Source: Xanthomonas theicola (GTDB lineage: Bacteria > Pseudomonadota > Gammaproteobacteria > Xanthomonadales > Xanthomonadaceae). Taken from it: a stretch of 64,000 bases of DNA. Position 1 is the first letter of the stretch. Every line of letters begins with the position of its first letter. The position numbers and the translations under genes were made by a program. Shown in pieces: positions 17,968-30,483 of the stretch. Location of the stretch: assembly GCF_014236795.1 (NCBI RefSeq), contig NZ_CP049017.1, forward strand, positions 3,884,001 through 3,948,000, written 5' to 3'. The notes below the pieces were generated by a model that ran no database searches, had not been told where the DNA came from, and saw only the letters and a list, made by a program, of their open reading frames with translations.

Positions 17968-18309
17968 CCCTGTCTCTGGCGGGCCGCGCCAACCTGATTT
18001 TTTGAGCGCCCGCTCCAGCAGGCTCACTCCTTCATCGTCTGGTTCGCTCCACTTGGCAAAGTAGCAGTGCACGGTGCGCCACTTCGGGAAGTCGCTGGGC
18101 AGCGCTGGCCACTGACAGCCGGTGCGCAGCAGGTACAGCACCGCGCACCACACGTCCTACAGATCCACGGTCCGTGGCTTGCTACGCTTGCGCGCCTGCT
18201 CCAGAATGGGGCGGATCTGCTCGAACCGCTCCCGGCTCATGGCACTCGGATACGTCTTTGTGCGCATCCGCAGAGTTTGCACTACCCGGGAAAGATCGTG
18301 AACAGGTTC
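17968..18309 (-). mobile_element. IS5-family element, orfA half only (copy B)
   Basis: This is the orfA end of the 849-bp element. The outer end GATCGTGAACAGGTTC closes at 18309, next to TGA. The coding part reads MSRERFEQIRPILEQARKRS and then KPRTVDL, an amber stop, DVWCAVLYLLRTGCQWPALP. The left end is cut 37 nt past the A6 slip site and abuts the IS30 right end, so the orfB half is lost. Confidence 0.85.
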
Positions 18310-18605
18310 TGAGCCAAGCGCAGCGGCCTTGCGCCCCCGCGGTTGCCGCAGCAGCGCTTGCCCGCCGACGTGCCGTGCGGACGCAGCGTGTTCTCGGCCG
18401 CACGCCATCGCGACGACCTTCGCCAGTGCCACGCGCTCGGCACGACGCCGCACGCGTCGCCGGCGGCCACGTCCGCCCTCGCGCCGGACGCCCGCCCGCG
18501 GAGGCGCGTGCGTCTCGAATCGCATCTCTGGCCGTGCACTCCGTCACCGCCATGTCACGCCCATCGCCAACACTGCCGCGCTTGTCCAAGTCCAGGGGGG
18601 ATCCC

Positions 18606-19958
18606 ATGCCGCGTTTCATCTTACGCCTGCTGTTCGCAGGGGCCGTGGCACTGTGCGTCATTCCGTCCGCCACCGCGCAGCAGGGCGAACGCCTGCGCGT
18701 GCATGGCTCCAACACCATTGGCGTGCGGCTGATGCCGGCGCTGGTCGAATCCTGGCTGCAGAGCATGGGCTATCGGCAGGTCCAGCGCCACCGCGTCAAT
18801 GCGACCACGCTCGAGATCGCTGCGCTGCGTGACGACGTACCGCTAGTGGTCGAGATCGGCACTGCCGGCGCGGCCGCCGGCTTCGCCGATCTGGTCCGCG
18901 GCGACAGCGAGCTGGCGATGCTGGCGCGCGCACCGGACGCACGCGAGCGCGATGCCGCCTGGCAGCTGGGCGACCTGTCCTCGCCGGACCAGAACTTCGT
19001 CATCGCCCTGGACGGCGCACGCGTGCTGGTCGCCGCCGACAACCCGCTGACATCGCTCAGCATCGCGCAACTGCGCGCCATCCTGAGCGGCCGGCTGACG
19101 CGCTGGTCGCAGCTCGGCGGCGCCGACCTGCCGATCGAGGTACAGCGCAACGCGGCTCACAGCGGGCTGGGCGATTTTCTGCGCGAGCGCCTGCAGTTGC
19201 CCGCAGCGGCGCAAGCCGCTGCGCAGCGCATCCACCCCAACCTGACCGATGCCGCGCAGGCCGTGGCCGGCCGGGCGGATGCGCTGGCGGTCGTCGGTCT
19301 GACCACGCCGCTGCCGGCCGGCACCCGCGCGCTGGCCATCGCCGACGGCGGCATCGCCGTCACGCCGACGCTGGCCAGCGTCCGCGGCGAGGACTATCCG
19401 CTGGTGCAGCGCTACAGCCTGTACGGCGGGCAGATGATGTCCGCGCTTGGCCGCAGCCTGGCCCTGTACGCGATCGGCACGCAGGCGCAGCAGGTCGTGC
19501 ACCGGATCGGACCGGTGCCGATGCGCATCGCCCCCGACCCGGTCCCGCAGGTCCAGGCCGGCACGCGCCAGACCGATGCCTATGTGCAGGCGGGCGCCGA
19601 TGCGCAGCGCCTGACCACCACCTTGCGCTTCAGCCTGCAATCGCTGAATTCGATGTTCGAGGCGCGCAGCGTCCAGGACCTGGACCGGCTGCTCGCCTTC
19701 ATGCGGCAGCCGGCGATGCGCGGGCGGGCGCTGGGCGTGATCGGCTTTGCCACGCCGGATACGGCCAATCGCCTGTATCCGACCATCGCCAGCAACGACC
19801 GCGCCGACGTGGTTGCCGCCTACCTGACCCAGCGCGGCATCGTGGTCAAGCGCGTGCGCGGATTGGGCGCTTGGCGGCCACTGCTCGGTGGCGAAGACAC
19901 GCCGGCCAAGGAGCGCAACGAGCGAGTGGAGATCTGGCTGCTGGCTGCCGGCCATTGA
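18606..19958 (+). CDS. PstS-like substrate-binding protein fused to an OmpA domain
   Basis: The 450-residue protein starts at ATG 18606 after a strong AGGGGGG ribosome site, with a signal peptide (MPRFILRLLFAGAVALCVIP, cleavage near ATAQQ). Residues 25-270 resemble PBP-like phosphate-binding proteins: LRVHGSNTIGVRLMPALVES, then LSIAQLRAILSGRLTRWSQL. The C-terminal third (LGVIGFATPD, SNDRADVVAAYLTQRGI, ERNERVEIWLL) is an OmpA-type peptidoglycan-binding domain. It is probably a periplasmic, wall-anchored binding protein; the ligand is unknown. No transporter genes are adjacent. 18310-18605 upstream shows no gene. Confidence 0.75.
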   Translation: MPRFILRLLFAGAVALCVIPSATAQQGERLRVHGSNTIGVRLMPALVESWLQSMGYRQVQRHRVNATTLEIAALRDDVPLVVEIGTAGAAAGFADLVRGDSELAMLARAPDARERDAAWQLGDLSSPDQNFVIALDGARVLVAADNPLTSLSIAQLRAILSGRLTRWSQLGGADLPIEVQRNAAHSGLGDFLRERLQLPAAAQAAAQRIHPNLTDAAQAVAGRADALAVVGLTTPLPAGTRALAIADGGIAVTPTLASVRGEDYPLVQRYSLYGGQMMSALGRSLALYAIGTQAQQVVHRIGPVPMRIAPDPVPQVQAGTRQTDAYVQAGADAQRLTTTLRFSLQSLNSMFEARSVQDLDRLLAFMRQPAMRGRALGVIGFATPDTANRLYPTIASNDRADVVAAYLTQRGIVVKRVRGLGAWRPLLGGEDTPAKERNERVEIWLLAAGH

Positions 19959-20193
19959 GGTCGCCGATCGGGCGCCGTCGCGGTGGCGGCGTGGTGAGAG
20001 AGGGCCGTTGGCGGAGGTGGAGGCAATAAAAATTGCTTGCGTCAAGCCCTTTGTAAAAATCGAAAATGGCTAAAAATTCTAATCAATACAATTGCTTATA
20101 TATACTTATGGCCGTTTCGCAGGGTTGCGGCTTTGTGGGCTAGGAGCCACATAAGAGCGTTGCAGCAGAAAGTCCAGGCGTGCTGGCATCTAA

Positions 20194-20505
20194 GAACCTG
20201 TTCACGATCTTTCCCGGGTAGTGCAAACTCTGCGGATGCGCACAAAGACGTATCCGAGTGCCATGAGCCGGGAGCGGTTCGAGCAGATCCGCCCCATTCT
20301 GGAGCAGGCGCGCAAGCGTACCAAGCCACGGACCGTGGATCTGTAGGACGTGTGGTGCGCGGTGCTGTACCTGCTGCGCACCGGCTGTCAGTGGCCAGCG
20401 CTGCCCAGCGACTTCCCGAAGTGGCGCACCGTGCACTGCTACTTTGCCAAGTGGAGCGAACCAGACGATGAAGGAGTGAGCCTGCTGGAGCGGGCGCTCA
20501 AAAAA
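20194..20505 (+). mobile_element. IS5-family element, orfA half only (copy D)
   Basis: This copy begins GAACCTGTTCACGATCTTTC at 20194 beside TAA and runs through orfA (same amber stop after KPRTVDL) to the A6 run at 20500-20505, where it ends at the exbD2 terminator hairpin. The orfB half is absent. In the opposite orientation it would fit exactly onto copy A at 4388-4394. Between the PstS-OmpA gene and this copy (19959-20190) lies AT-rich sequence without a recognisable gene. Confidence 0.85.
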
Positions 20506-20525
20506 CGCCACCGTTGCCGGTGGCG
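20500..20525 (-). terminator. Rho-independent terminator of the tonB-exbBD genes
   Basis: On the minus strand CGCCACCG-GCAA-CGGTGGCG forms a perfect 8-bp stem with a 4-nt loop, followed by TTTTTT. It lies 38 nt after the exbD2 stop. The T6 run is shared with the end of IS copy D. Confidence 0.85.
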
Positions 20526-20562
20526 TTCGCAGTCGCGTCATGACTGAGGTGCGCGGTGAAGC

Positions 20563-20976
20563 TTATTGCTGCACGAAGCCGATCTTTTTCATGTCCGAGT
20601 TCTTCGCAGCGGCCAGCACCTTGGCCATCACTTCGTACTCGGCATCCGGATTGGCATCGATGCGCAGTTCCGGCTGGTTGGTCGGATCGCGCTGTACTTC
20701 GTTTTCCATCATCTGCTGAAGCGCAGCGACCGCCACCGGGCTGTTGTTCCAGAAGATCTGGTTCGACGCGTCGATGCGCAGATCGATCGGCGGCGGCGGG
20801 TCGCGCAACTGCGGCGGCGGATTGATCACCCGCTGCGGCAGATCCACGTCGATCGGGTAGGTCATGATCGGCGCGGTCACGATGAAGATGATCAACAGCA
20901 CCAGCATCACGTCGACCAGCGGCGTGACGTTGATGTCGGCCATGGGACCGCGGCCACCTCCTGAACTGAATGCCAT
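20563..20976 (-). CDS. exbD2: ExbD-family proton-channel protein (second copy)
   Basis: ExbD works with ExbB to use the proton gradient to energise TonB. The 137-residue protein opens [20 protein letters not shown] and has one N-terminal membrane helix ([18 protein letters not shown]) bearing the essential Asp in PLVDVM, then a periplasmic domain ending MKKIGFVQQ. It differs from ExbD1 in its proline-rich linker ([16 protein letters not shown]). It lies 3 nt after exbD1. Xanthomonas are known to carry two exbD genes next to tonB-exbB. Confidence 0.9.
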   Translation of the reverse strand: MAFSSGGGRGPMADINVTPLVDVMLVLLIIFIVTAPIMTYPIDVDLPQRVINPPPQLRDPPPPIDLRIDASNQIFWNNSPVAVAALQQMMENEVQRDPTNQPELRIDANPDAEYEVMAKVLAAAKNSDMKKIGFVQQ

Positions 20977-20979
20977 GGC

Positions 20980-21405
20980 TCAGTTCCCCTTCTCTTTGGT
21001 CGCAACGAAGCCAACGTCCAACATGCCCTGCCCCTGCGCGATCTTGGTGATCTCGTTGATCGTGCGCATCTTGGTCGTGCGGTCGCCACGCAGGTTGAGC
21101 GGCGGCTGCGGGGTCTGCTGGGCAGCGGTGGAGAAGCGCGATTCCAGAGCTTCCTTGGAGATCGGCTGGTCGTTCCAGTACAGCGACCCGTCTTCCTTGA
21201 CCGCCAGCGTAATCGGACTCGGACGTTTTTCGTCCTTGTCCGGATCCTGCTTCAGGTTGGCCTGGGGCAACTCTACCTTGACCTTGTGGGACATCAGCGG
21301 CGCCGTGATGATGAAGATGATCAGCAGCACCAGCATCACGTCCACGAGGGGCGTGACGTTGATGTCGGCCATGGGACCGCCGCTGTTACCACTACTGAAA
21401 GCCAT
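20980..21405 (-). CDS. exbD1: ExbD-family proton-channel protein (first copy)
   Basis: This 141-residue ExbD begins [20 protein letters not shown] and has the membrane helix [18 protein letters not shown] with the proton-path Asp, then a charged periplasmic domain (KQDPDKDEKRPSPITLAVKE). It follows exbB by 42 nt and precedes exbD2 by 3 nt. The first 30 residues are nearly identical to ExbD2, indicating a tandem duplication with diverged periplasmic parts. Confidence 0.92.
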   Translation of the reverse strand: MAFSSGNSGGPMADINVTPLVDVMLVLLIIFIITAPLMSHKVKVELPQANLKQDPDKDEKRPSPITLAVKEDGSLYWNDQPISKEALESRFSTAAQQTPQPPLNLRGDRTTKMRTINEITKIAQGQGMLDVGFVATKEKGN

Positions 21406-21447
21406 AACGGGCTCCGTTAATCGTTGCGTGGACGACTCGACCGCGGA

Positions 21448-22212
21448 TCAGCGAACGCGCGAACCAGTGGCGAAGAAGTCGTGCAGGTCGTGGGCGAACG
21501 TATCGAACTTGGCGATCGTCGAGCTGTTGACCTTGCTGAAGAAGTTGAACGCGAACACGGCGGGGATCGCGACGAATAGACCGATCGCGGTCATGATCAG
21601 CGCTTCGCCCACCGGGCCGGCGACGGCGTCGATCGAGGCGGAGCCGGTGGCGCCGATCTTGATCAGCGCGCCGTAGATGCCCCACACCGTGCCCAGCAAA
21701 CCGACGAACGGCGCGGTCGCACCGACGGTGGCCAGCAGGGTCATGCCCGACTGCAGCTTGGTGCTTTCGCGGGTCACGGCCTGACGCAGGGCGCGGTCGA
21801 CGAACTCCGAACGGCTCAGGGTCTCGCCCAGGCCGGTGCCGGTGCCGGCTTCGGCACGCTGGTGGTGCGCGGCGGCCTGGGCGGCGTCGAGCGCGATCTT
21901 CGAGAACGGCTCGCTGGCTGGCTGCTCTTCCATCGCACGGATGGCGTCCTGCGCGTTCGGTGTATCCCAAAATAGGCTGGTGACGCGGTCGGCCTGGCTC
22001 TTCAGGCGGGTGGCGCGGAAGATGTTGATGACGGTCCAGTACCAGGACGCCGTCGACATCAGGATAAGGGTGATGAGCACCACCCAGGAGACGGCGAAGT
22101 CACCCGGCTTGGAGGTCATCTCGGTGATCAGGTGCTCGAAGCCCATCTGCGACAGGGCGTTCGATGCGTTGTTGCCCCCCGCAGCAGCGGCGATGAAAAT
22201 TTCCTGCAGCAT
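21448..22212 (-). CDS. exbB: ExbB, TonB-system proton channel
   Basis: ExbB (254 residues) is the pentameric inner-membrane channel of the TonB motor. It begins MLQEIFIAAAAGGNNASNAL and has three membrane helices: VSWVVLITLILMSTASWYWT, GMTLLATVGATAPFVGLLGT and GEALIMTAIGLFVAIPAVFA. The MotA/TolQ/ExbB motif APFVGLLGTVWGIYGALIKI is clear. It lies between tonB and exbD1 on the same strand. Confidence 0.94.
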   Translation of the reverse strand: MLQEIFIAAAAGGNNASNALSQMGFEHLITEMTSKPGDFAVSWVVLITLILMSTASWYWTVINIFRATRLKSQADRVTSLFWDTPNAQDAIRAMEEQPASEPFSKIALDAAQAAAHHQRAEAGTGTGLGETLSRSEFVDRALRQAVTRESTKLQSGMTLLATVGATAPFVGLLGTVWGIYGALIKIGATGSASIDAVAGPVGEALIMTAIGLFVAIPAVFAFNFFSKVNSSTIAKFDTFAHDLHDFFATGSRVR

Positions 22213-22305
22213 GACGCTTACCTTTGTTGTGTGTGGTGATGTGGGTGGTGCAAAGAGTAGACAGGGCCTGCAGGCCGGTGGTGCGCCGGCCCTGCGGGCT
22301 TTGCA

Positions 22306-22983
22306 TCAGTTCAGCGCGAAGTTGACCGGGACGCGGACACGGCCGGCGGTCTTCTGTCCATCGGAACCAACCGCAGCATTGAAACGCCACTTGCGCGCTG
22401 CCTCCATGGCGGCACGGTCCAAGTCGCGGTTGCGGCTGGATTTCTCGACGGCGACGTTGACCACGTTACCACTTGCATCAACGTCGATGATCAGGACCAC
22501 TTCTCCCTGGGCGCCCGACCGGAATGCAGCCGGCGGATACTTCGGCGGGTTCATGTTCTTCGACGAGATGTCGACGCTAGCACTCATCTGAGTTGGCTGG
22601 GCAGGCGGCGACGGCGGGGACGGTGGCGTGGCGATGTCGTTCGGGCGTGGCTCCGGCACGTCGATCACCGGGGCTTCCGGCGGCGGCGGCAGCGGGCTCG
22701 GCTTCGGGGGCGCCAGGTTCTTGACCGGCGGCGGCGGCGTCTCCGGCGGCTTCGGCGGCGGCGGCGGCGGCGGCGGCGGTGGGGGCGGGACGTCGACCAG
22801 GGTGACGACGATGTTGCGCTCCTTCTCCGCTGGCGCCTTCGGCGCAACGGCTGGGATCAGCAGCAACATCAACGCTGCCAGGTGCAGTGCGATTACGAAG
22901 GCAATACCGATGATGCGCGGCCAGCTGAGGCCGGAAGCTTCATCTCTGTCGTAATGCCGATTGATGACCAGTTGTTCCGTCAT
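22306..22983 (-). CDS. tonB: TonB energy-transducing protein
   Basis: TonB (225 residues) links the ExbBD motor to outer-membrane receptors. After a short cytoplasmic start, a single membrane helix spans about residues 25-45 (IGIAFVIALHLAALMLLLIP). A long proline-rich spacer follows, including 12 consecutive prolines (VDVPPPPPPP...KPPETPPPP). The C-terminal domain has the YPP motif (NPPKYPPAAFRSGAQGEVVL) and ends RVRVPVNFALN. The very GC-rich proline run may be prone to length variation. Confidence 0.93.
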   Translation of the reverse strand: MTEQLVINRHYDRDEASGLSWPRIIGIAFVIALHLAALMLLLIPAVAPKAPAEKERNIVVTLVDVPPPPPPPPPPPPKPPETPPPPVKNLAPPKPSPLPPPPEAPVIDVPEPRPNDIATPPSPPSPPAQPTQMSASVDISSKNMNPPKYPPAAFRSGAQGEVVLIIDVDASGNVVNVAVEKSSRNRDLDRAAMEAARKWRFNAAVGSDGQKTAGRVRVPVNFALN

Positions 22984-23131
22984 GCGCCAATGACTCGTTT
23001 AGGGGGCAGGGATTCACGACGAATCTGAATCCCAGTTCACGCGGCGTGGCACCGCATGAACCTCCAAGCTTATACCAATCCCTGCGACCTGCACTACTTT
23101 AAGCACTGGTTTTCGGGGGCTTTTTTTGCTG

Positions 23132-24325
23132 TTACTTCAAGTTGATGATCTTCTTGGCGTCTTCCGGCTTCTTGACGCCCTTGGCGAGCGCCTGCTGCGC
23201 GGCCTGCTTGGCTTCCGCGAGCCGGCCCTCCGAATGCAGCACCTTGGCCAGGTTCAGGTAGGTCTCGCCGTCCTTGGACAGCGGCGCGGCCTTCTGCCAG
23301 TTCTCGATCGCCTGCGGCGCCTGGTCGGTGTAGTAGTACGACTGCGCCAACGCCAGATAGGTCTGGTAGTCGGGCTTGAGGATGCCTTTCTGCATGCCTT
23401 CGTTGATGATCGCGATGACGTCCTTTTCCTTTTTGTCGGTGTTGGCGTAGATCGAGTACAGCTGCTTGTACTCCTTCTCGTCGGTCAACTGCCCGGCGGC
23501 GCGCAACCTCTCCATCACCGCGGCGGCCTTGTCCATCTGGTCGGCCTGCATGTACATGCTGGCCAGGTTGAGTTGGGCTTTCTTGTCGTTCGGCATCTTG
23601 GCCGCCAGCGCCTCCGCGACTTTGACCGCTTCGCCGGTCTGGCCAGCTTCGGCATAGGACGCCATCAGCAGCTGGTTCCAGTTGTCCTTGGCCGCTGGCG
23701 AGGCGGCGATGGCCTGCTGCAGCACCGGGATGGCCTCCTGGTAGCGCTGCGCCTGGTACAGCGCCTGGCCCTTGAGGATCAGGTCCTCCGGGCGGGTCGA
23801 CTTGGATTCGGCGAGGTACTTGTCCAGCGAGGCCAGGCCTTCGGCGCTCTGGTCGTCCTGCAGCTGCAGCTGCGCCAGCATCAGCATCGACTGGAAGTGG
23901 CCGTTATTGTCCAGGCCGTTGAACTGGATCGCCTGCTGCAGGTACTGCTTAGCCGCGTTGGTGTCGTCGAGGTTGTAGGCGGCCTGGGCAGCCAGCTGCG
24001 CGGCGACCGACTTGTCATACTCGTTGGCGCCGCTGCTGGCCAGGATCTCATTGGCCTGGGTGCGCACGCCGGCGAAGTCCTCGCCCTTGTTGTAGGTGTC
24101 GATCAGTTTCTGCAGCTTGCTGCCGAGCTTGGACGACGGCTTGCCGGTCGGTTCCTTGCGGGTGGCGTTGGGGAACATCACCGCGGCCTTTTCGTTCTTG
24201 GACTTGCGCGACTGGCGCAGCTCGGAGCGGTCGGCCTGCGCGACGGCGTCGGTCACCACCGCACCACCGAGGGCGGCAGCGACCACCAGGGACAACAACG
24301 CGTGCTTGCGGATACTGGATTTCAT
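23132..24325 (-). CDS. Secreted tetratricopeptide-repeat protein
   Basis: The 397-residue protein has a signal peptide (MKSSIRKHALLSLVVAAALG, cleavage after VAQA), a basic linker and a long alpha-solenoid of TPR units, for example ILKGQALYQAQRYQEAIPVL, LNLASMYMQADQMDKAAAVM and TYLALAQSYYYTDQAPQAIE. It ends in a lysine-rich tail. TPR proteins act as scaffolds, and here the location would be the periplasm. It lies between an M48 protease and tonB, all on the minus strand, a neighbourhood I recall from Xanthomonas near oriC. No enzymatic motif is visible. Confidence 0.8.
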   Translation of the reverse strand: MKSSIRKHALLSLVVAAALGGAVVTDAVAQADRSELRQSRKSKNEKAAVMFPNATRKEPTGKPSSKLGSKLQKLIDTYNKGEDFAGVRTQANEILASSGANEYDKSVAAQLAAQAAYNLDDTNAAKQYLQQAIQFNGLDNNGHFQSMLMLAQLQLQDDQSAEGLASLDKYLAESKSTRPEDLILKGQALYQAQRYQEAIPVLQQAIAASPAAKDNWNQLLMASYAEAGQTGEAVKVAEALAAKMPNDKKAQLNLASMYMQADQMDKAAAVMERLRAAGQLTDEKEYKQLYSIYANTDKKEKDVIAIINEGMQKGILKPDYQTYLALAQSYYYTDQAPQAIENWQKAAPLSKDGETYLNLAKVLHSEGRLAEAKQAAQQALAKGVKKPEDAKKIINLK

Positions 24326-24480
24326 GGATCACCTCGGTGGGACCGCCCGGAGCGGCACGGGAAGACGGAGCGGCCATCCACGGCCGAGCCAGCAAAACTA
24401 ACAGAAACCCATACGCTGTGAAAACGTTTTTGGGACGCAATTCCAGAGACATGACCGGCGCGCCCGCGGCGGCGGCGCAT

Positions 24481-25287
24481 TCAGCCGCACTTCGGCGTGC
24501 GCCCGGTGCTGCGCGCCTGCGCATACACCGGCTCGAGCACGGCGACATCGCGCTGCAGCTCGCCGATGCGGGCGCTGGGATCGGGGTGGGTAGACAGCCA
24601 CTGCGGCGGGTGCTGACCGCCGGCGGACATCATGTTCTTCCACAGGTCCACCGCCTGCGCCGGATCGAAGCCGGCCTGCGCCATCAAGCGCTGGCCGACT
24701 ACGTCCGCTTCGCTCTCCTGGGTACGCGAGCCGGGCAGCAGGAACGCGGCCTGCGCGGTCATCCCGCCGATCTGGCCGACCGTGTCGGCGGCGGCACTGC
24801 CGTAGTAAGCGCCAGCCAGGGCACCGACCAGGCTCAGCCCGGTCTGGGCGCCGAGTTGGCGGGTGATGCGCTCTTCATGATGGCGCGAAACGACATGGCC
24901 GATCTCGTGGCCGAGCACTGCCGCCAGTTGGTCCTGATTCTTGGCGACGGCGAAGATGCCGCTGTTGACGCCGACCTTGCCGCCGGGCAGGGCGAACGCG
25001 TTGGGTTCCTTGTCCGCGAACACGGCCGTCTCCCACGCGGTGCCGCGCCACTGCGCCGGCAACTGCGCGGCCAGGGCATCGACCACGCAGCGTACGTAGG
25101 CGTTGCGCCTGGGATCGGTGTCGAGCGGCTCCTCGGCCTTGGTCTCGTCGAAGGCGGTGCGGCCGAGCTGATCGAGCTCCTGCTGCGAAATGCCACCCAC
25201 GACCTGGGTGCGCCCGGTCGGCGATGTCGTCGTCGCACATGCTGCCAGCAGCACCGCGACCGATGCCGCCAGTACGATACTCTTCAT
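24481..25287 (-). CDS. M48-family metalloprotease lipoprotein
   Basis: I start at ATG 25287, giving 268 residues with a lipobox (SVAVLLAAC, Cys19). The zinc site is HEIGHVVSRHHEE (HExxH) with the third ligand in QESEADVVGQRLMAQAGFDP, typical of M48C/LoiP-type periplasmic proteases that act in envelope quality control. The C-terminal motif WLSTHPDPSARIGEL is also family-specific. An upstream in-frame start exists but would destroy the signal peptide. Confidence 0.88.
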   Translation of the reverse strand: MKSIVLAASVAVLLAACATTTSPTGRTQVVGGISQQELDQLGRTAFDETKAEEPLDTDPRRNAYVRCVVDALAAQLPAQWRGTAWETAVFADKEPNAFALPGGKVGVNSGIFAVAKNQDQLAAVLGHEIGHVVSRHHEERITRQLGAQTGLSLVGALAGAYYGSAAADTVGQIGGMTAQAAFLLPGSRTQESEADVVGQRLMAQAGFDPAQAVDLWKNMMSAGGQHPPQWLSTHPDPSARIGELQRDVAVLEPVYAQARSTGRTPKCG

Positions 25288-25354
25288 ACGGATCCCCCTA
25301 TCACACGCGTCGCAGTGTGGTGGGACGGGTCTTAACTTTTCGTCAAACAAAGCT

Positions 25355-26209
25355 TCAGGTTGTGCCAAACCATAAGCCGGCGACCGCGACGGCGTTATTC
25401 AGTCCATGCGCCGTGATCGGTGCCCACAGCGTGCCGGTGCGCTTGTACAGCCATGCGAACGCCGCCCCCATGCCGCCGTAGATCAGCCACAGCTGCGCGG
25501 TCGCGGCCACGCCGTTGCCGGTGGTGCCGGGCAGTTCGTGCACCAACGCGAATGCGACGCCGCTGAGCGCCATGCCCAGCCGCGGCCGGCCGGCGTCCCA
25601 CAGGCGGCCGAACAGGACCCGGCGGAACAGCAGTTCTTCGTAGGCCGGCGCGATCAGCACCGCGAACACGAGCAGGAACAGCGGCATCTGCGCCATCGCC
25701 TCGCGCATCAGCGGCAGATTGGTCGGGACCGGCGTGCTCCCCAGCTGCGCGCCGACGGCCGAGAGCACGGTACTGCCCACGAACACCGCCGCGGCGACCA
25801 GCAGCACCCAGCCCCAGGTCGAGCGCGAGCGCGCGGCCTGCCAGGAGCAGCGGCGTTCGGCGGCGCTGGCGGGACGGCGCAGGAAGTACAGCAGCAACGC
25901 CGCCGCAAGCGTGCTGAACAACGCGATCAATAGCTGCGCCAGCGTACCAGGCTGGCCGAGATGGGCGGCGACGGAGGAGCCGAGCCGATCGCCGGCAATG
26001 CCCTGCGCACGCAGCTCCAGGGTCACCTGGGCCGCGCGGACCACGCTCCAAGCCATGCCGCATAGCACGCTGACGGCCAGCAGCACGACTGCGGCCAGCA
26101 GCACGTCGAGGACGAAGCCGAGCAGCGGCCCGCGCCAGCCGGACGGCGGCGCGGAACGGGGGATCAGCGGCTGCGGCAGAGCGGGCATGGGCGACGGCAG
26201 CGAGGTCAT
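25355..26209 (-). CDS. CPBP-family intramembrane metalloprotease (CAAX-protease-like)
   Basis: The 284-residue protein has about seven hydrophobic segments (for example LLGFVLDVLLAAVVLLAVSV and AQLLIALFSTLAAALLLYFL). The Abi/CPBP motifs are present: EE-x3-R in APAYEELLFRRVLFGRLWD, the His in GVAFALVHELPG and a final HGLNNAVAVAGLW. Such proteins cleave within membranes; the substrate is unknown. The ATG at 26209 follows proline-rich cytoplasmic residues (PSPMPALPQPLIPRSAPPSG). Confidence 0.88.
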   Translation of the reverse strand: MTSLPSPMPALPQPLIPRSAPPSGWRGPLLGFVLDVLLAAVVLLAVSVLCGMAWSVVRAAQVTLELRAQGIAGDRLGSSVAAHLGQPGTLAQLLIALFSTLAAALLLYFLRRPASAAERRCSWQAARSRSTWGWVLLVAAAVFVGSTVLSAVGAQLGSTPVPTNLPLMREAMAQMPLFLLVFAVLIAPAYEELLFRRVLFGRLWDAGRPRLGMALSGVAFALVHELPGTTGNGVAATAQLWLIYGGMGAAFAWLYKRTGTLWAPITAHGLNNAVAVAGLWFGTT

Positions 26210-26231
26210 CGTGATTCTGGGCGAGAGCAGC

Positions 26232-26465
26232 TAGTGTGCCGTCTCAGAAATAATATCCCTCACGCTTGCGATGCCATTGCTTCGCGGGCTCGCTGAATTT
26301 TGTTCAAGATGTCTTCCCCTTTGGCGTTCCAAACGTAGCGAGTGGGCTGTGCTCTTCGGGTGTCAGGGTAATGTTCTGCGAGTTCATCTGCCCGTCTCCG
26401 GTCTGTTGCTGACAGGGGAAGCATAGACAATTTTTAGGAAACGTTATTTTTGAGACGGAACACTA
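26232..26465 (-). mobile_element. IS630-family remnant, miniature with intact ends
   Basis: Ends TAGTGTGCCGTCTCAGAAAT (26232) and, on the minus strand, TAGTGTTCCGTCTCAAAAAT (from 26465) are inverted repeats flanked by TA, the IS630/Tc1 target. Inside, only the last 44 codons of a transposase survive on the minus strand (ADELAEHYPDTRRA...RYVWNAKGEDILNKIQRARE, stop). The total of 234 bp makes this an internally deleted, MITE-like element between the CPBP protease and gyrB. Confidence 0.7.
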
Positions 26466-26517
26466 GGAAGAGCGTGGCGGCGCCCGCCCGCCTGCCCACG
26501 CGAGCGCGACCGCGTGG

Positions 26518-30179
<3,662 letters not shown>

Positions 30180-30449
30180 GCGGGGATGGGAGCAAAGGCG
30201 CTCGCGCCGGGCGCACGCGGAGTCGGCTCATGGGGGCAGGGCGGCAGCATACCCAAAGCGGCCGCGAACGTACTGTCTCTGCGTGCGACCGGTTCCCAGC
30301 GGCACTGGATCGACCTGTCGTGCCGCCGCAGTGCAATGCATCGAAGGTACAGTCTGACGCGGCGCATTCCGACCTTCCGGCCGAATCGCGTTGGCCCATG
30401 CTACACGCGCAGAAACAGGAAACCGGCGCGCGTCCGGGTTTTCTGCTTC

Positions 30450-30465
30450 TGTTCCACGTGGAACA
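30450..30465. promoter_or_regulatory. parS site 3, perfect 16-bp palindrome
   Basis: TGTTCCACGTGGAACA is a full 16-bp palindrome in the recF-dnaN gap, 719 bp from site 2. Three sites within 1.4 kb beside oriC fit a ParB loading zone. The rest of the 300-nt gap (30180-30483) shows no gene. Confidence 0.88.
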
Positions 30466-30483
30466 AGATCCCTTCCACTGCGG

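Noticed and set aside
22628..22954. Glycine-rich plus-strand frame at tonB.
   Set aside because: It is the complement of the TonB proline run (CCG/CCC codons read as GGC/GGG).
30180..30483. A small gene in the recF-dnaN gap.
   Set aside because: Open frames lack starts with ribosome sites and family similarity; the parS palindrome explains the conserved-looking part.
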